NCBI GenBank assembly: GCA_938002965.1
Contig: CALKZY010000043.1
Coordinates: 1 to 64,000 of the forward strand
DNA length: 64,000 nt
Direction: 5' to 3'
Source of the DNA: an uncultured Acidimicrobiales bacterium
Lineage (GTDB): Bacteria > Actinomycetota > Acidimicrobiia > Acidimicrobiales > SZUA-35
A program made the position numbers and the translations under genes. The notes beneath the pieces were generated by a model, which searched no databases, was not told the origin of the DNA, and worked only from the letters and a program-made list of their open reading frames with translations. Each line of letters opens with the position of its first letter. Position 1 is the first letter of the stretch. Shown here one piece after another: positions 16,615-26,125 of this stretch.

Positions 16615-18048
16615 CTAAACCGCTACGACGTCAAGACGTGTTCGGTGAGTCGGACGAGCAGTTATCTCAACGAACTCACCGAGCAAATACTGGTGAGCGG
16701 CGTCGGTGATCTCAACGTTGGCAAACGTCCCGGCCTTGATCGGCTGGGAGGCAAAGTGCACCAGTTTGTTCTGGGCCGTACGTCCAGTAAGTACCGTCGG
16801 GTCTTTCTTGGACGGACCTTCGACCACGACATCCTCGGTACGCCCTATTCGGTCGCTGTATCGGGCCAAGGCCGAGCGCTCAATCACTGTACGCAGCCGG
16901 GCGTACCGGTCACGAACAACCTGCGGATCACAGAAACGTTCGGTCATGTCCGCTGCCTCCGTCCCGGCACGAGGCGAGAACACGAAGGTGTAGGCCGAAT
17001 CAAACTCGGCGGCAGCAGCAACTTCCAAGGTGGCGGCGAAATCGTCGTCGGTCTCCCCCGGGAAGCCGACGATGATGTCCGTCGACACGGCCAGGTCATC
17101 AATGGTCGAACGAGCCTGCGCCAACTTGGACAGGTACCGCTCGGCGGTGTACCCGCGGTGCATCGCCGAGAGAATCGTGTCCGAGCCGGACTGGAGAGGG
17201 AAATGCAGGTGCGGTACGACCGCTTCGACATCGGACATGGCCTTAAAGACGTCCGGCGTCATGTCTTTGGGGTGGGGGCTGGTGAAACGCACCCGGCGGA
17301 TGCCTTCAACCTCGCCCACCTTGGTCAGCAGTTCACCGAACATCGGCCGTATCCGGATGTCCTCCCCTTCACGGCGAGCGGCCAATGCCAGGTCTCGCCC
17401 GTACGAGTTGACATTTTGCCCCAGCAGGGTGATCTCGGTAACCCCGTCAGCGGCAAGACGCTGCGCCTCTTCGACGATGGCGTCCACTGGGCGGCTGATC
17501 TCGGCCCCGCGAACCGACGGAACAATGCAAAAGGCACACGAGTTGTCACAGCCGATCTGAATGGTGAGCCAAGCTGCGTAGTCGGTCTTGCGTCGGGCTG
17601 GGAGCGCTGAAGGAAAGGCGTCGGCATCTGCAGCCATCGCCTCCTCCCAAATCTCCATGACCGGACCGCCAACTTTCGAACTCTCCAGAAGCTCCAGCGC
17701 TCGGTGCACGTTGTGGGTTCCAAAGACCACGTCGACGTGACCGGCGCGCTGCTGTATAAGGTCGCGATCCTTTTGGGCCAGACACCCTCCAACCATGATT
17801 TGCAGGTCGGGGTTGGATTCTTTCAGCGTCTTCAGGTTTCCTAAAGCGCCGTACAGCTTGTTGTCGGCGTTCTCACGGATGCAGCAGGTGTTCAGGAGCA
17901 CGACGTCGGCGTCGTCGGCCGAGTCGGTTGGCTGATAGCCATCACTCTCTAACAGTCCGGCCAGGCGTTCCGAGTCGTGCTCGTTCATCTGGCAGCCGTA
18001 GGTGCGCAGGTGATAGCGCTTTGGCTCGTTGGAAGCGGATTCCTTCAC
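16615..18048 (-). CDS. miaB: tRNA-2-methylthio-N6-dimethylallyladenosine synthase
   Basis: A radical-SAM methylthiotransferase that converts i6A37 to ms2i6A37 in tRNA. The 477 residues contain the UPF0004 domain with cluster ligands Cys19 (TYGCQMN), Cys55 (LNTCCIRE) and Cys89 (GGCLAQ). The radical-SAM cluster is C167-x3-C171-x2-C174, followed by TLLGQNVNSYG, and a C-terminal TRAM domain ends the protein. It heads a minus-strand run that ends with miaA, its pathway predecessor, and then dapF and hflX. Confidence 0.96.
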   Translation of the reverse strand: MKESASNEPKRYHLRTYGCQMNEHDSERLAGLLESDGYQPTDSADDADVVLLNTCCIRENADNKLYGALGNLKTLKESNPDLQIMVGGCLAQKDRDLIQQRAGHVDVVFGTHNVHRALELLESSKVGGPVMEIWEEAMAADADAFPSALPARRKTDYAAWLTIQIGCDNSCAFCIVPSVRGAEISRPVDAIVEEAQRLAADGVTEITLLGQNVNSYGRDLALAARREGEDIRIRPMFGELLTKVGEVEGIRRVRFTSPHPKDMTPDVFKAMSDVEAVVPHLHFPLQSGSDTILSAMHRGYTAERYLSKLAQARSTIDDLAVSTDIIVGFPGETDDDFAATLEVAAAAEFDSAYTFVFSPRAGTEAADMTERFCDPQVVRDRYARLRTVIERSALARYSDRIGRTEDVVVEGPSKKDPTVLTGRTAQNKLVHFASQPIKAGTFANVEITDAAHQYLLGEFVEITARPTHRTRLDVVAV

Positions 18049-18088
18049 GTTCCCAAGGCTAGGCCGTCAATGCCCTCGGGCCGACCGG

Positions 18089-18934
18089 TTACAGCTGGGC
18101 GTACCAGTCGTATCCCCGCTCGAACCAGTAGTCGGTCGGTTGTTCGTTGGTGAAGGCCACCGTAGCGATGCGCTTGAGGCATTTGATGCCGTACTTGTTT
18201 GGGGTGGCAAGCCTCAACGGTGCCCCGTGCTCCAGGTCAAGGGGTTCACCCTGCAGCTCGTAGGCCAACAGCATCTGGGGGTTCAACATGGACTCGATGT
18301 CAAGACCCACGTAGTATTCGCGATCTGGGGTTTCCAGCGACACGAAGTCACTCGGCCTCCCGCCGAGCTGCTCGGTGTACAAGGCGACAAGGTCGGAAAA
18401 CCGGGCGCCACCCCAGGTGACGATGTGGCTCCATCCCTCAACACATTTGTGTTCGACCGTGAGCTCGACCTTGGGCAGGGCCTTAATGTCATCCAAGGTG
18501 TGGGTGCCCACGACCTCACCGCCGGGCCCGGTGACCGCTAGTTGCCAGCTGTCGAGATCAATCGGTGTCTCCAGCCCGATGCGACCGTTGACCCGCATTA
18601 TCGACGACTTCGACTGATCAAAGGTCGGCGCAGTGCGATCGGCTGAGACGGGACGCCACAACGCTTCGTTGAATTCATGACCACGCCGAAGGACGTCGGG
18701 AATGCGATTTTCTTCGGGACGTCCTTGGAGCCAGCGCCACCCAAAGTACGAACCAGCCATGCCTGCCGCTCCGGTCAAGAAGGAGCGGCGACTTCGGCGT
18801 TGGTACTCGTCAACAGACACCCGGGCTTGCTGGGCCTCAACCGCCTTGTAGCGGGCGAAGCGCTCGGCGTCGGCGTCCGACCAACGGGGGTCGGGCTGGG
18901 CCAGTTCTGGGTCGACAAACGGTTTTTTGCTCAC
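18089..18934 (-). CDS. Tat-exported molybdopterin-dependent oxidoreductase (sulfite oxidase/MsrP family)
   Basis: A 281-residue protein with a twin-arginine signal unusually far from the start (RRSFLTGAAG at about 49-58) and an oxidoreductase molybdopterin domain. Cys164 in EHKCVEGW is the expected molybdenum ligand, and GAPLRLATPNKYGIKCLK is the family's cofactor-binding region. Its start overlaps the stop of the cytochrome b gene by 4 bases, so the two form one enzyme: an extracytoplasmic Mo subunit passing electrons through a membrane haem b partner. The substrate (sulfite, methionine sulfoxide or other) cannot be told from sequence. Confidence 0.85.
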   Translation of the reverse strand: MSKKPFVDPELAQPDPRWSDADAERFARYKAVEAQQARVSVDEYQRRSRRSFLTGAAGMAGSYFGWRWLQGRPEENRIPDVLRRGHEFNEALWRPVSADRTAPTFDQSKSSIMRVNGRIGLETPIDLDSWQLAVTGPGGEVVGTHTLDDIKALPKVELTVEHKCVEGWSHIVTWGGARFSDLVALYTEQLGGRPSDFVSLETPDREYYVGLDIESMLNPQMLLAYELQGEPLDLEHGAPLRLATPNKYGIKCLKRIATVAFTNEQPTDYWFERGYDWYAQL

Positions 18935-19683
18935 AGTCGTACTCCCTCTTCGTCGGCCGCTTCGGTGCCGGCCACACGTTCATAACCGGTCACCATTGAG
19001 AGAAAGTTCCGCCACCCGGCCCGTGCAACCTGCAGAAGATGGAGAGCAAAGAAGGCCAGAAAGCCGACGGTCACAAAAAAGTGGATTGTCCGGGCGGTCT
19101 CATACCCCCCGAACAGCGTCGTCACGATGGCCAACCCGCTCGGCTTGTAGATGGCGAGTCCGGTCAATACGGCCAGAGCGCCCATGGCCACCACCATCGA
19201 GTAAGTGAGGCGTTGGGCTGCGTTGTATTGGCCTTGAGGCGGCAGAGGCAGTTTCAACAGCCGGCCGAGATACAGATCGTGGGCGACAACGCTGAGCGAG
19301 TCCTTCAGTGAAAACCGATCCGGCAACAGCCGCCGCCACAAGCCGGTCCGCCACGTGTAGATTCCGTAGGCAACCCCGTTGACGGCGAAGAGCCACCCAA
19401 AGGTGAAGTGGAATGCCATGCCCCTAGCCAGACGGCGCTCAAGACCGAGACGTTCGTTGACGACATCGGGGAAGAAATCGAACCAGTGCCAGCCGACAAG
19501 ACCTACGCCGAAACCATATGGATCCCGGAGATCCGCCCAGTAGATTCTCAGGCCACTCCAGATCATGATTGTCAGCAGCGGAAAATTGATCCAGTGCATC
19601 CAACGAGTACCCCGACGATGGCGTTCAACAGCCAGGGCATCAGTTGTAGATTCATCCGGGCGAGAGGCATCGACAACAGCCAT
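18931..19683 (-). CDS. Cytochrome b561/b6-type membrane subunit
   Basis: A 250-residue protein with four to five membrane segments carrying histidines suited to haem b: RWMHWINFPLL (about 28-38), MAFHFTFGWLF, VVAHDLYLG and IHFFVTVGFLAFFALHLLQV. It is the first gene of a two-gene unit with the molybdopterin oxidoreductase and likely links it to the quinone pool or respiratory chain. The 218 bases upstream of it separate it from a divergent gene. Confidence 0.85.
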   Translation of the reverse strand: MAVVDASRPDESTTDALAVERHRRGTRWMHWINFPLLTIMIWSGLRIYWADLRDPYGFGVGLVGWHWFDFFPDVVNERLGLERRLARGMAFHFTFGWLFAVNGVAYGIYTWRTGLWRRLLPDRFSLKDSLSVVAHDLYLGRLLKLPLPPQGQYNAAQRLTYSMVVAMGALAVLTGLAIYKPSGLAIVTTLFGGYETARTIHFFVTVGFLAFFALHLLQVARAGWRNFLSMVTGYERVAGTEAADEEGVRL

Positions 19684-19901
19684 GAGCTGGACCCTACCAG
19701 ACCGCTCTCAAAGCCATCGAAACTCCTGGACAACTCAGCAGATCGCCAACGGGCGGCCGACATGATGACTACTGTGCATCATCTCAAATTGGGGATGGCC
19801 CACTGACCATCTCGCCGTCTCCTGAAGACCGGGCGGAGGGCGAACGCCCCTCGACCGATCGATCACGGGCCCCTAAGCGCGGCCGTCACATCGCCACCAC
19901 C

Positions 19902-20837
19902 GTGTTGGCCTGGCCGCTGCTGGTAGGCGTGGCTGCTGTTTTGTACCTGCGGACCCAGCCGGTAGCGGACCCTCTTACCATCGCCGTAGTCGGAATGACG
20001 CCCCTGCTGGCCATTCCCTTGCTTGTGGTGGTGCTGGCCGCCGTCTTCAGTCGCAGCCTCACCCTGCGGGCCACCACCGCCGCCGTCGTGGCTGTTTTCA
20101 TGATCATCGTCGCTCCCTTCGACGCCGTCGTCGGCTGCCGGGGAAGTGTGGCTGATGCCGCTGGCTCCGAACCAACGGCCACGCTGCTTACGGCCAACGT
20201 CCTGGTCGGTGGAGCGTCGCCGGAGGAGTTCATCGCCACGGTGACGAACGTCGATCCCGACATCATCGTGATGCAGGAACTGCGAGGGGACTTCCTTGAT
20301 CCGCTGAGAGCAGACACTCGGATGAACGCCTACCAGTGGCGAACTGAAGACTGGCCGGGAACCGAGCGGGGAACTGTTGTTTGGAGCCGCTGGCCGATAA
20401 CGGCAGTCCAACCCAAACCCAACGGCATCTCCTCGACGGTCGAGGCGACCGTGGCAACACCATTCGGCGATCTGAGTGTGACCGGCGTCCATCTCACTGC
20501 ACCGGCCATCGCCGCCAACATCGAACCATGGAAAGAGGACTTCGCAGGCCTTATGGCGCGGCCAACGGACAGGCCGGCCATCATGGCCGGAGACTTCAAC
20601 GCCACCGAAGACCACTTGCCGTTCCGCCAACTGTTGGCGCAAGGCTGGACCGACGCCCATGACAACAAGGGTTGCGGACTCGATGCCACCTGGCCCAGCG
20701 GCGGGCTTCCCAATGCGGTGATGCGGCTGGATCACATTCTGACCACCGATGGGCTGACCACCAAGGCACTGGAGGTGCTGCCGTCGGGGGGAAGCGATCA
20801 CCATCCGGTTGTGGCCGTACTCGCACCGGCGGACTAG
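19902..20837 (+). CDS. Membrane-anchored endonuclease/exonuclease/phosphatase family protein
   Basis: About 311 residues: an N-terminal membrane region with three helices, then an EEP catalytic domain. Visible motifs are LTANVLVGG, the metal Glu in VMQELRGD, VTGVHLTAP, AGDFNATEDH, LDHILT and the terminal SDHHPVVA His-Asp-His. GTG 19902 is the first usable start codon seen. The frame stays open about 30 polar codons upstream with no standard start codon, so the N-terminus is uncertain. The active site would face outward. The substrate is unknown. Confidence 0.75.
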   Translation: MLAWPLLVGVAAVLYLRTQPVADPLTIAVVGMTPLLAIPLLVVVLAAVFSRSLTLRATTAAVVAVFMIIVAPFDAVVGCRGSVADAAGSEPTATLLTANVLVGGASPEEFIATVTNVDPDIIVMQELRGDFLDPLRADTRMNAYQWRTEDWPGTERGTVVWSRWPITAVQPKPNGISSTVEATVATPFGDLSVTGVHLTAPAIAANIEPWKEDFAGLMARPTDRPAIMAGDFNATEDHLPFRQLLAQGWTDAHDNKGCGLDATWPSGGLPNAVMRLDHILTTDGLTTKALEVLPSGGSDHHPVVAVLAPAD

Positions 20838-21169
20838 TGCCTTGGCCAGTTACGTTCGCACTGGGTGTTCATAGAGCTATCGAACGCGGCCTCGTCCGAG
20901 GGGAGCAAGTGCTTCGAGCCCCACCGCTGGACCGGTCGGCTGTAGGCACCAAGGCGAGTTGATGGTGACTCCTGGGACGGCGGAGACCGCGAATCCGATG
21001 GTCGTCGGCTGGGGTGTCACCGAAAGAGCTTCGCAACGTTTCATGGTTTCCTCTTGGTCGTACCAAGTGCCTTACTTGCACTGTTGGCTTGTGCAGAACT
21101 AGTGAAAGGCTGGCATTGAAACGCGCACGCTACGTGAGAACTTTCTTGTCTTCTTCTTGGCGTCGAGAC
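20838..21169. other. Intergenic region between convergent genes, nothing recognised
   Basis: These 332 bases separate two convergent genes. I see only a weak GTGC/GCAC hairpin near 21068-21082, no convincing terminator with a T-run, and no frame with coding character. Confidence 0.5.
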
Positions 21170-23560
21170 TTAGTCATCGAGCTGGTCGATTGCCAATTCG
21201 ACGATCGTGCCGTTTTGCCCGCAAGATCCAAAATCGGTGTTGAACCACGCCTTGGTGAAATCGCGGCTGACCACGCCCGTGGGGACCGTAAACGAGTCTT
21301 CGGCGCAACTTTCGGTTTGGGCCAGGTTGACTATCGTCCCGTCATCAACGTTCAGAGCCATGATCCGATCGCAACTCCACGATTCCTGGCTTGCACAATC
21401 GTGGGTCGACACCAGGACCCACCCAGGCTTCTCCGTTGCCAAACCCGAGATCTGCACATCGGAGTCAGAGCCGTCGTAGAGATTCAATAGTTCCTTGGAG
21501 TCGCCGGTGTCGAGGTTGTGGAGCACGATCCACCCGGCTCCGAACGTCCCGGTTTCGAAATTGGCAACAACAACTATGTCCTGGGCCTCACCCGATAGCG
21601 CCAGCTCATAGCTGAACGGCCGTTGTTCGATGCGTCGTTCGTTGGTGAAGTCGCTGTCGTAGATCACATAGGCCTGCTCGAAGGCTACGACGACGTTGTT
21701 ACCACTCTTGGACATGGCGATGGAATCGAACCGGCCGACGTCACCGTCGGGTAACTCGACTTTCACACCAAGCACAGTGTCGACGGAGAGATCGTAGCTG
21801 ACAAAGCCGATGATCCTGCCAGCATCATCCGACACCGCCCAGGCGAAACGCGACCCGTCAGCCGACGGCTCGCCATGACCAGGTGCCACCAGATACGACG
21901 CTCCTGGAAGTTCAGCGGCGATGCGGTCACTCAAGTCGGCGGCGACGGTAGTTTTGCCGTCGAGCGGGGTTGCAAGAAGAGCGAGTGCCCCGACATCCAG
22001 ATGAAGAATCGTCGCCGGTTCGGCTGGATGCCACGTCGGTTGACTATCCGACCCGACATCCGCGAAACGGAAATTGCCGGTTGATCGATCGACCACGGTC
22101 CAGCCATCTTCGCGTCGCGCGAGAATCCAGCGCTCATCACCACTGATCACTGGTCTACTTGTGGCCTCTATGTTGTGATAGCGCGCTCGATTCGGCTGGG
22201 CAGCCTGATCTCCACCGGCATAGACAGCGGTCAGGTGGCGACGTGGCGTTCCCCATCTGGGATCCGGTGACAGGTCAGCCAGCGCGGGAGCAGGTGGGAT
22301 TAACTCGGAGGAGACGTCTTCGCTGTCATCAGCCGGTTGAGAAGTGGTTGCGGGCGATGCGGGGTCTGTATCGGGCGCAACATCATTGCTTATCGCCGCG
22401 GTTTGAGAAGTCAGCGACGGTGCCGATCGGCTTTGGACCACGACCGAATAGACGCCGAACGCGAAGGCGATAAGGGCCACCGCCATGGCGGCGCTTTTCC
22501 CAACCGGACGAACCTGGTCGTCTTTGGAATGCAGTCTGGCTCTTTTCGTACCATCGGCCGGTCGGGACGTGTCGCCCAGACGATGCGAGACCCGAGCCAC
22601 GGGATCTACTGATATGTCTTGTCGGGGCTGGGAGTCGGTCGTTAGCGGTTCGACCGCTTGGGCCGTAGCTAGGATCGCGTCGAACCACGTTGAGATCGCC
22701 TCGTGTCGAAACTGCGAGTCAAACCTCAGACCTTTGCGAAGCACCTGCTCCAGCGGCCCCGTGGACCGCATAACCGACTCATCGAAAGCTGACTCCGACG
22801 GTCCTCTGACCTGTCTTGGGGTTACGCCGGTGATGCACTCGACCAACGTGGCCGATGCGGCATAGATGTCGACCCTGGGGTCGTGATCGACGATCGTCGT
22901 CAGAAGCTCGGGGGCAGCGTAACCCAACGTCCCTTCACCGAATTGGGCTGCTCCGTCGGCCGATCGAATCGTGCCGAAGTCGGTCAGGACTAGCCGCTCG
23001 TCGTCGCGTAGTAGCGAATGCTGGGACTGATTCGATGACGCGGGCAAGGACTCGATGAGGACGTTGTCTGGTTTGAAATCGGCGTGGGTGTAGCCGTGCC
23101 GGTGCAGTTCGCCAAGCACGTCGGTGATCGCTCCAGCGATGCGGACCGTCTCGCTGAGGGGTTGGGGGAACGGCAGCCTTCGAAGCCGAAAACGCAAGGA
23201 GCGCCGCTCATAGTAGGGCATGACGAAGTAGGTTCGATCGTCCTTGGTTCCGCTGCCGAGAATCGGCGGTAGACCGTTGACAGTCTTTGAAAGCTGGACG
23301 AGAGCGCCCAGCTCCGAATCACTCTGTCGCGTTCTCAGCCACTTGACCGCTACCCGAAGCCCGTGAACATCTGTGGCCTTGAATACAGTTCCGTGGGTAC
23401 CCCGAGCGATGAGCCGATCGACCTCGTAGTCACCGAACCGGTCCGGTATCTCGTCGAAAGGGTTCAACCACGGAAGCTCTGGCAACACGTCGGAGCTATC
23501 CGACTCTTCGGCGACGCTGGGATCCGCGAATGCCTGGCTTTGATCACCGTCCATAGCCAC
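21170..23560 (-). CDS. Transmembrane Ser/Thr protein kinase with large extracytoplasmic domain
   Basis: A 796-residue protein. The kinase domain spans about residues 43-300: Gly loop IARGTHGTVF, ATP-binding Lys73 in VAVKW, catalytic loop HADFKPDN with Asp161 and Asn166 (HAD instead of HRD), Asp194 in the DFG motif, and GTLGYAAPE. A membrane helix lies at about 356-376, followed by a Ser/Thr/Asp-rich linker and some 350 residues of repeated short beta-strand blocks with Trp and Asp, resembling a beta-propeller, and several paired Cys near the end. Its start overlaps the sigma-factor gene by 17 bases. It likely senses an external signal and phosphorylates the sigma factor, by analogy with known sigma/kinase pairs. 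Confidence 0.88.
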   Translation of the reverse strand: MAMDGDQSQAFADPSVAEESDSSDVLPELPWLNPFDEIPDRFGDYEVDRLIARGTHGTVFKATDVHGLRVAVKWLRTRQSDSELGALVQLSKTVNGLPPILGSGTKDDRTYFVMPYYERRSLRFRLRRLPFPQPLSETVRIAGAITDVLGELHRHGYTHADFKPDNVLIESLPASSNQSQHSLLRDDERLVLTDFGTIRSADGAAQFGEGTLGYAAPELLTTIVDHDPRVDIYAASATLVECITGVTPRQVRGPSESAFDESVMRSTGPLEQVLRKGLRFDSQFRHEAISTWFDAILATAQAVEPLTTDSQPRQDISVDPVARVSHRLGDTSRPADGTKRARLHSKDDQVRPVGKSAAMAVALIAFAFGVYSVVVQSRSAPSLTSQTAAISNDVAPDTDPASPATTSQPADDSEDVSSELIPPAPALADLSPDPRWGTPRRHLTAVYAGGDQAAQPNRARYHNIEATSRPVISGDERWILARREDGWTVVDRSTGNFRFADVGSDSQPTWHPAEPATILHLDVGALALLATPLDGKTTVAADLSDRIAAELPGASYLVAPGHGEPSADGSRFAWAVSDDAGRIIGFVSYDLSVDTVLGVKVELPDGDVGRFDSIAMSKSGNNVVVAFEQAYVIYDSDFTNERRIEQRPFSYELALSGEAQDIVVVANFETGTFGAGWIVLHNLDTGDSKELLNLYDGSDSDVQISGLATEKPGWVLVSTHDCASQESWSCDRIMALNVDDGTIVNLAQTESCAEDSFTVPTGVVSRDFTKAWFNTDFGSCGQNGTIVELAIDQLDD

Positions 23561-24275
23561 GCTCTTCGAGCAGCTCTCCCATTTCCTTGAGTGCCTGGCG
23601 ACGCCGGTTGCGGTATTGGCCTTCGGTAAGATCTAGCTTCGCTCGGATCTCGGCGGCCGACAAGCCCTCGAAGAACGTGAGGTTGATGATCTCCCGGTGT
23701 TTTGCAGCGAGATCGGCCATCACCTCGCCTACTTCAAGCTTGTTAAGAAGCAGCGAACTGCGCAACACCGCCCCGGCGAGGACGTCGTCGTCGGGAAGGT
23801 CGCTCATGGCGTTGTTCTTCGCCGTCTCTCGCACCCAGCTTTGGTACTGATTGGCGACAATCCCAAGCACATAAGACTTAATGCCGCCGTCGCGGCGAAA
23901 TCCCTTGAGCGCATCGGGGATAGCGGCATAGGTCCGCTGAGCAATCTCTTCGCGAGCCACGGTGTTCTGCGGCCCGCGCAACCGACAGCGCTCGCTGTGG
24001 AGATAGTGTTCGATCAATTGTTCTGCTTCCAGAGCTTCGATGAAGATCTGGACGATCTCGGGAAAGATCTCGGCCTTGTCGGTCTTTCCCTCCCGGTTCA
24101 AAACCGGTCGACGGTCCTGGGCGAGCTCAGCCAGAGAATCGAACAGTCGTGTTTGCTCCTGTTTGGGCGCAATAGAAATAAGCTCCGCCAGCCGCCTGGC
24201 CTCGATCACCCGATCAATTGGGTGGAGACTCGACGTCGTCTCAGAATGAGTCCTGTTTGCCAAAACGGCCACCAT
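23544..24275 (-). CDS. Sigma-70 family (ECF-like) RNA polymerase sigma factor
   Basis: A 243-residue protein with an extra N-terminal part of about 95 residues, then region 2 (about 100-155; RRDGGIKSYVLGIVANQYQSW) and region 4 (about 185-235; KHREIINLTFFEGLSAAEI and a basic recognition helix). Where typical ECF sigmas have an acidic DAED in region 2.2, this one aligns as AREE, which lowers the negative charge. The overlap with the kinase gene and the absence of an anti-sigma gene suggest control by phosphorylation. The 121 bases upstream probably hold the promoter; a clear match was not found. Confidence 0.8.
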   Translation of the reverse strand: MVAVLANRTHSETTSSLHPIDRVIEARRLAELISIAPKQEQTRLFDSLAELAQDRRPVLNREGKTDKAEIFPEIVQIFIEALEAEQLIEHYLHSERCRLRGPQNTVAREEIAQRTYAAIPDALKGFRRDGGIKSYVLGIVANQYQSWVRETAKNNAMSDLPDDDVLAGAVLRSSLLLNKLEVGEVMADLAAKHREIINLTFFEGLSAAEIRAKLDLTEGQYRNRRRQALKEMGELLEERGYGR

Positions 24276-24396
24276 GTCAGACGTTTCCCTTCCAAGGAAG
24301 ACTACTCGCTTTCTCTAGTGTCTGTAGGGCCGTCAAACGCGCAGAGCTTCTCAAGAAAAGTCGATAGACACCTGTACCTGGGGTCGCTATGCCCGC

Positions 24397-25158
24397 TCAG
24401 GTTTCGTGATCGTCATCGTCGGTTCGGTCATGAACGGCTCGGGCCGCCGAGTGGTCGGCGACGACAACCGAATGGGGCGGATGAATGAGACCGGCCGGAA
24501 TCGACATGTCTCCATCAAGCAGGCGCTTCAGCATCGGGCCTTTGGAAGCCCCGCTGATCAACCACAGGATCATTCGCGATCGGTCCAGAACTGGACGGGT
24601 GAGCGTTAGCCGTCGGTTCATGGACTCACCAGACCCATAGAGTTCGGTCAACGCCACGTAACGGCGAAGTTCGCCAACCGCCGGGTCTCCCGGGAGAAGC
24701 GAGGCCGTGTGCCCGTCCGATCCGAGACCGAGATGTACCAGATCGAAGACCGGAGGATCTCCAGCGGTGTCGGTGAGCTGTTGCAAAAACTCGGCAGCCA
24801 CCTCATTTAGGTCCGATTCATCGGGAAAATCTTCAGCCAACAGCGCATCGACCGGAAGAGGAAGCCAGCGCGCCCCCACGTCACCAAGGCGTTCAAACTG
24901 GGCGGCTAGGTTTCTGGCAGGACTGTCCGGTGGCACCACTCGCTCATCGACCTGGACGATGGTGACGTCGGCCCAAGGGACGTCCAGTCCAGCCAACCGG
25001 TCAAAGACATCAAGCGGTGACGAGCCGCCGCTAATCGCCATGAGACAGCGACCCCGACGTTCAACGGCTGCGGTAATTGCAGCGGCCATAACGTCGGCGG
25101 CCCGTCGGGACCACAGATCATCGTCCACCACATCAAGGACATGCCTCTGAGCGCTCAT
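24397..25158 (-). CDS. pgl: 6-phosphogluconolactonase
   Basis: This enzyme hydrolyses 6-phosphogluconolactone, the product of Zwf, in the oxidative pentose phosphate pathway. The 253 residues carry LMAISGGSSPLDVF for phosphate binding, VDERVVPPDSPARN, and the family signature HLGLGSDGHTASLLPG. I start it at MSAQRHVLDV (25158) rather than at the longer open frame whose first 37 residues look non-coding. It is third in the zwf, ROK kinase, pgl unit. Confidence 0.92.
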   Translation of the reverse strand: MSAQRHVLDVVDDDLWSRRAADVMAAAITAAVERRGRCLMAISGGSSPLDVFDRLAGLDVPWADVTIVQVDERVVPPDSPARNLAAQFERLGDVGARWLPLPVDALLAEDFPDESDLNEVAAEFLQQLTDTAGDPPVFDLVHLGLGSDGHTASLLPGDPAVGELRRYVALTELYGSGESMNRRLTLTRPVLDRSRMILWLISGASKGPMLKRLLDGDMSIPAGLIHPPHSVVVADHSAARAVHDRTDDDDHET

Positions 25159-25210
25159 TCCTCGTCGTCTCCAGTGTTTGTCACCAGGTCCGGTCCACCG
25201 AGGTGATCGT

Positions 25211-26125
25211 TCATTTCCGGCCGACCGCCGACCACCATGCTGCGGCACCGGCCAACGCAGCGTCGTCACCTAATGCCGCAACCGCCAGGTTGATCGGTCC
25301 CCCGGTGTCAGGACCGTGCATCTCAAGTTGCGACCGTAGTACTGGTTCCACCAGGTCAAAGTTTCGACCCACTCCCCCGCCGACCACCACAATCTGTGGG
25401 GCGACCAGCCAGGCCAGGTTGGCGATACCAATGCCAACCGCGGTCAACGCCCGGTTCCACACTGAGGTGGCTCGCTCATCGCCGCCACGAACCAAATTAG
25501 CCAACTCGGCCCCCCGCTCCGACAGACCGGCACTGGAGGCTTGACGGTCGAGAGCTGTGCCCGACCCTAGTTCTTCAACAGTGGCACGCCCCCCGGCGGC
25601 GGCAGCCGACCAGTCGATTACTGTGTGGCCGATCTCGCCACCCGACAGCCGACCACGGACCAGCGTGCCGTCGACCACAACACCAGCTCCGACGCCGGTG
25701 GAGATCGTCACGTAGACGACGTCGTGGTACTCGGCGCCGGCTCCAAACTTCGCCTCTCCGACGGCCGCCAGGTCGGCGTCGTTGGCCAGGGAAACCGGCA
25801 GGCCCACCTGGGAGGCGATCCAATCCTCATTCAAGAAACCCACCCACTGTGGGGGCAGATTGGGGGCGGTCTTCAACTGTTCGCCACGATGATCCACGAC
25901 GCCCGGTAGCCCGACAACCGCCCGATCGACCGCCCATTCGCTGTGTGAGTCTCGCATTTCACCGACTGCTCTGAGAATCATCTCGGGTACAACGGTGGGA
26001 TGAGCGTCAGTGGTGGGCGTCGCCTGACGATGCCGGGCCACGATGGTACCGTCGCCAGCCACTGCGGCTGAACGGATGTGCGTACCCCCCAAGTCAATGG
26101 CCACCGTCAGGGGCTCAGCGGTCAT
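25211..26125 (-). CDS. ROK-family sugar kinase, probable glucokinase
   Basis: A 304-residue ASKHA-fold kinase with [12 protein letters not shown] (phosphate 1), [23 protein letters not shown] with the catalytic Asp, [12 protein letters not shown] and [10 protein letters not shown]. The Cys triplet that binds zinc after GH in most ROK proteins is missing, replaced by an Ala/Gly-rich stretch. Position between zwf and pgl argues that it phosphorylates glucose for the pentose phosphate pathway. It overlaps the end of zwf by 11 bases. Confidence 0.82.
   Translation of the reverse strand: MTAEPLTVAIDLGGTHIRSAAVAGDGTIVARHRQATPTTDAHPTVVPEMILRAVGEMRDSHSEWAVDRAVVGLPGVVDHRGEQLKTAPNLPPQWVGFLNEDWIASQVGLPVSLANDADLAAVGEAKFGAGAEYHDVVYVTISTGVGAGVVVDGTLVRGRLSGGEIGHTVIDWSAAAAGGRATVEELGSGTALDRQASSAGLSERGAELANLVRGGDERATSVWNRALTAVGIGIANLAWLVAPQIVVVGGGVGRNFDLVEPVLRSQLEMHGPDTGGPINLAVAALGDDAALAGAAAWWSAVGRK

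Noticed and set aside
16588-17610. A 340-codon plus-strand frame opposite miaB
   Set aside because: It is antisense to a gene with complete radical-SAM motifs and has no family features of its own.
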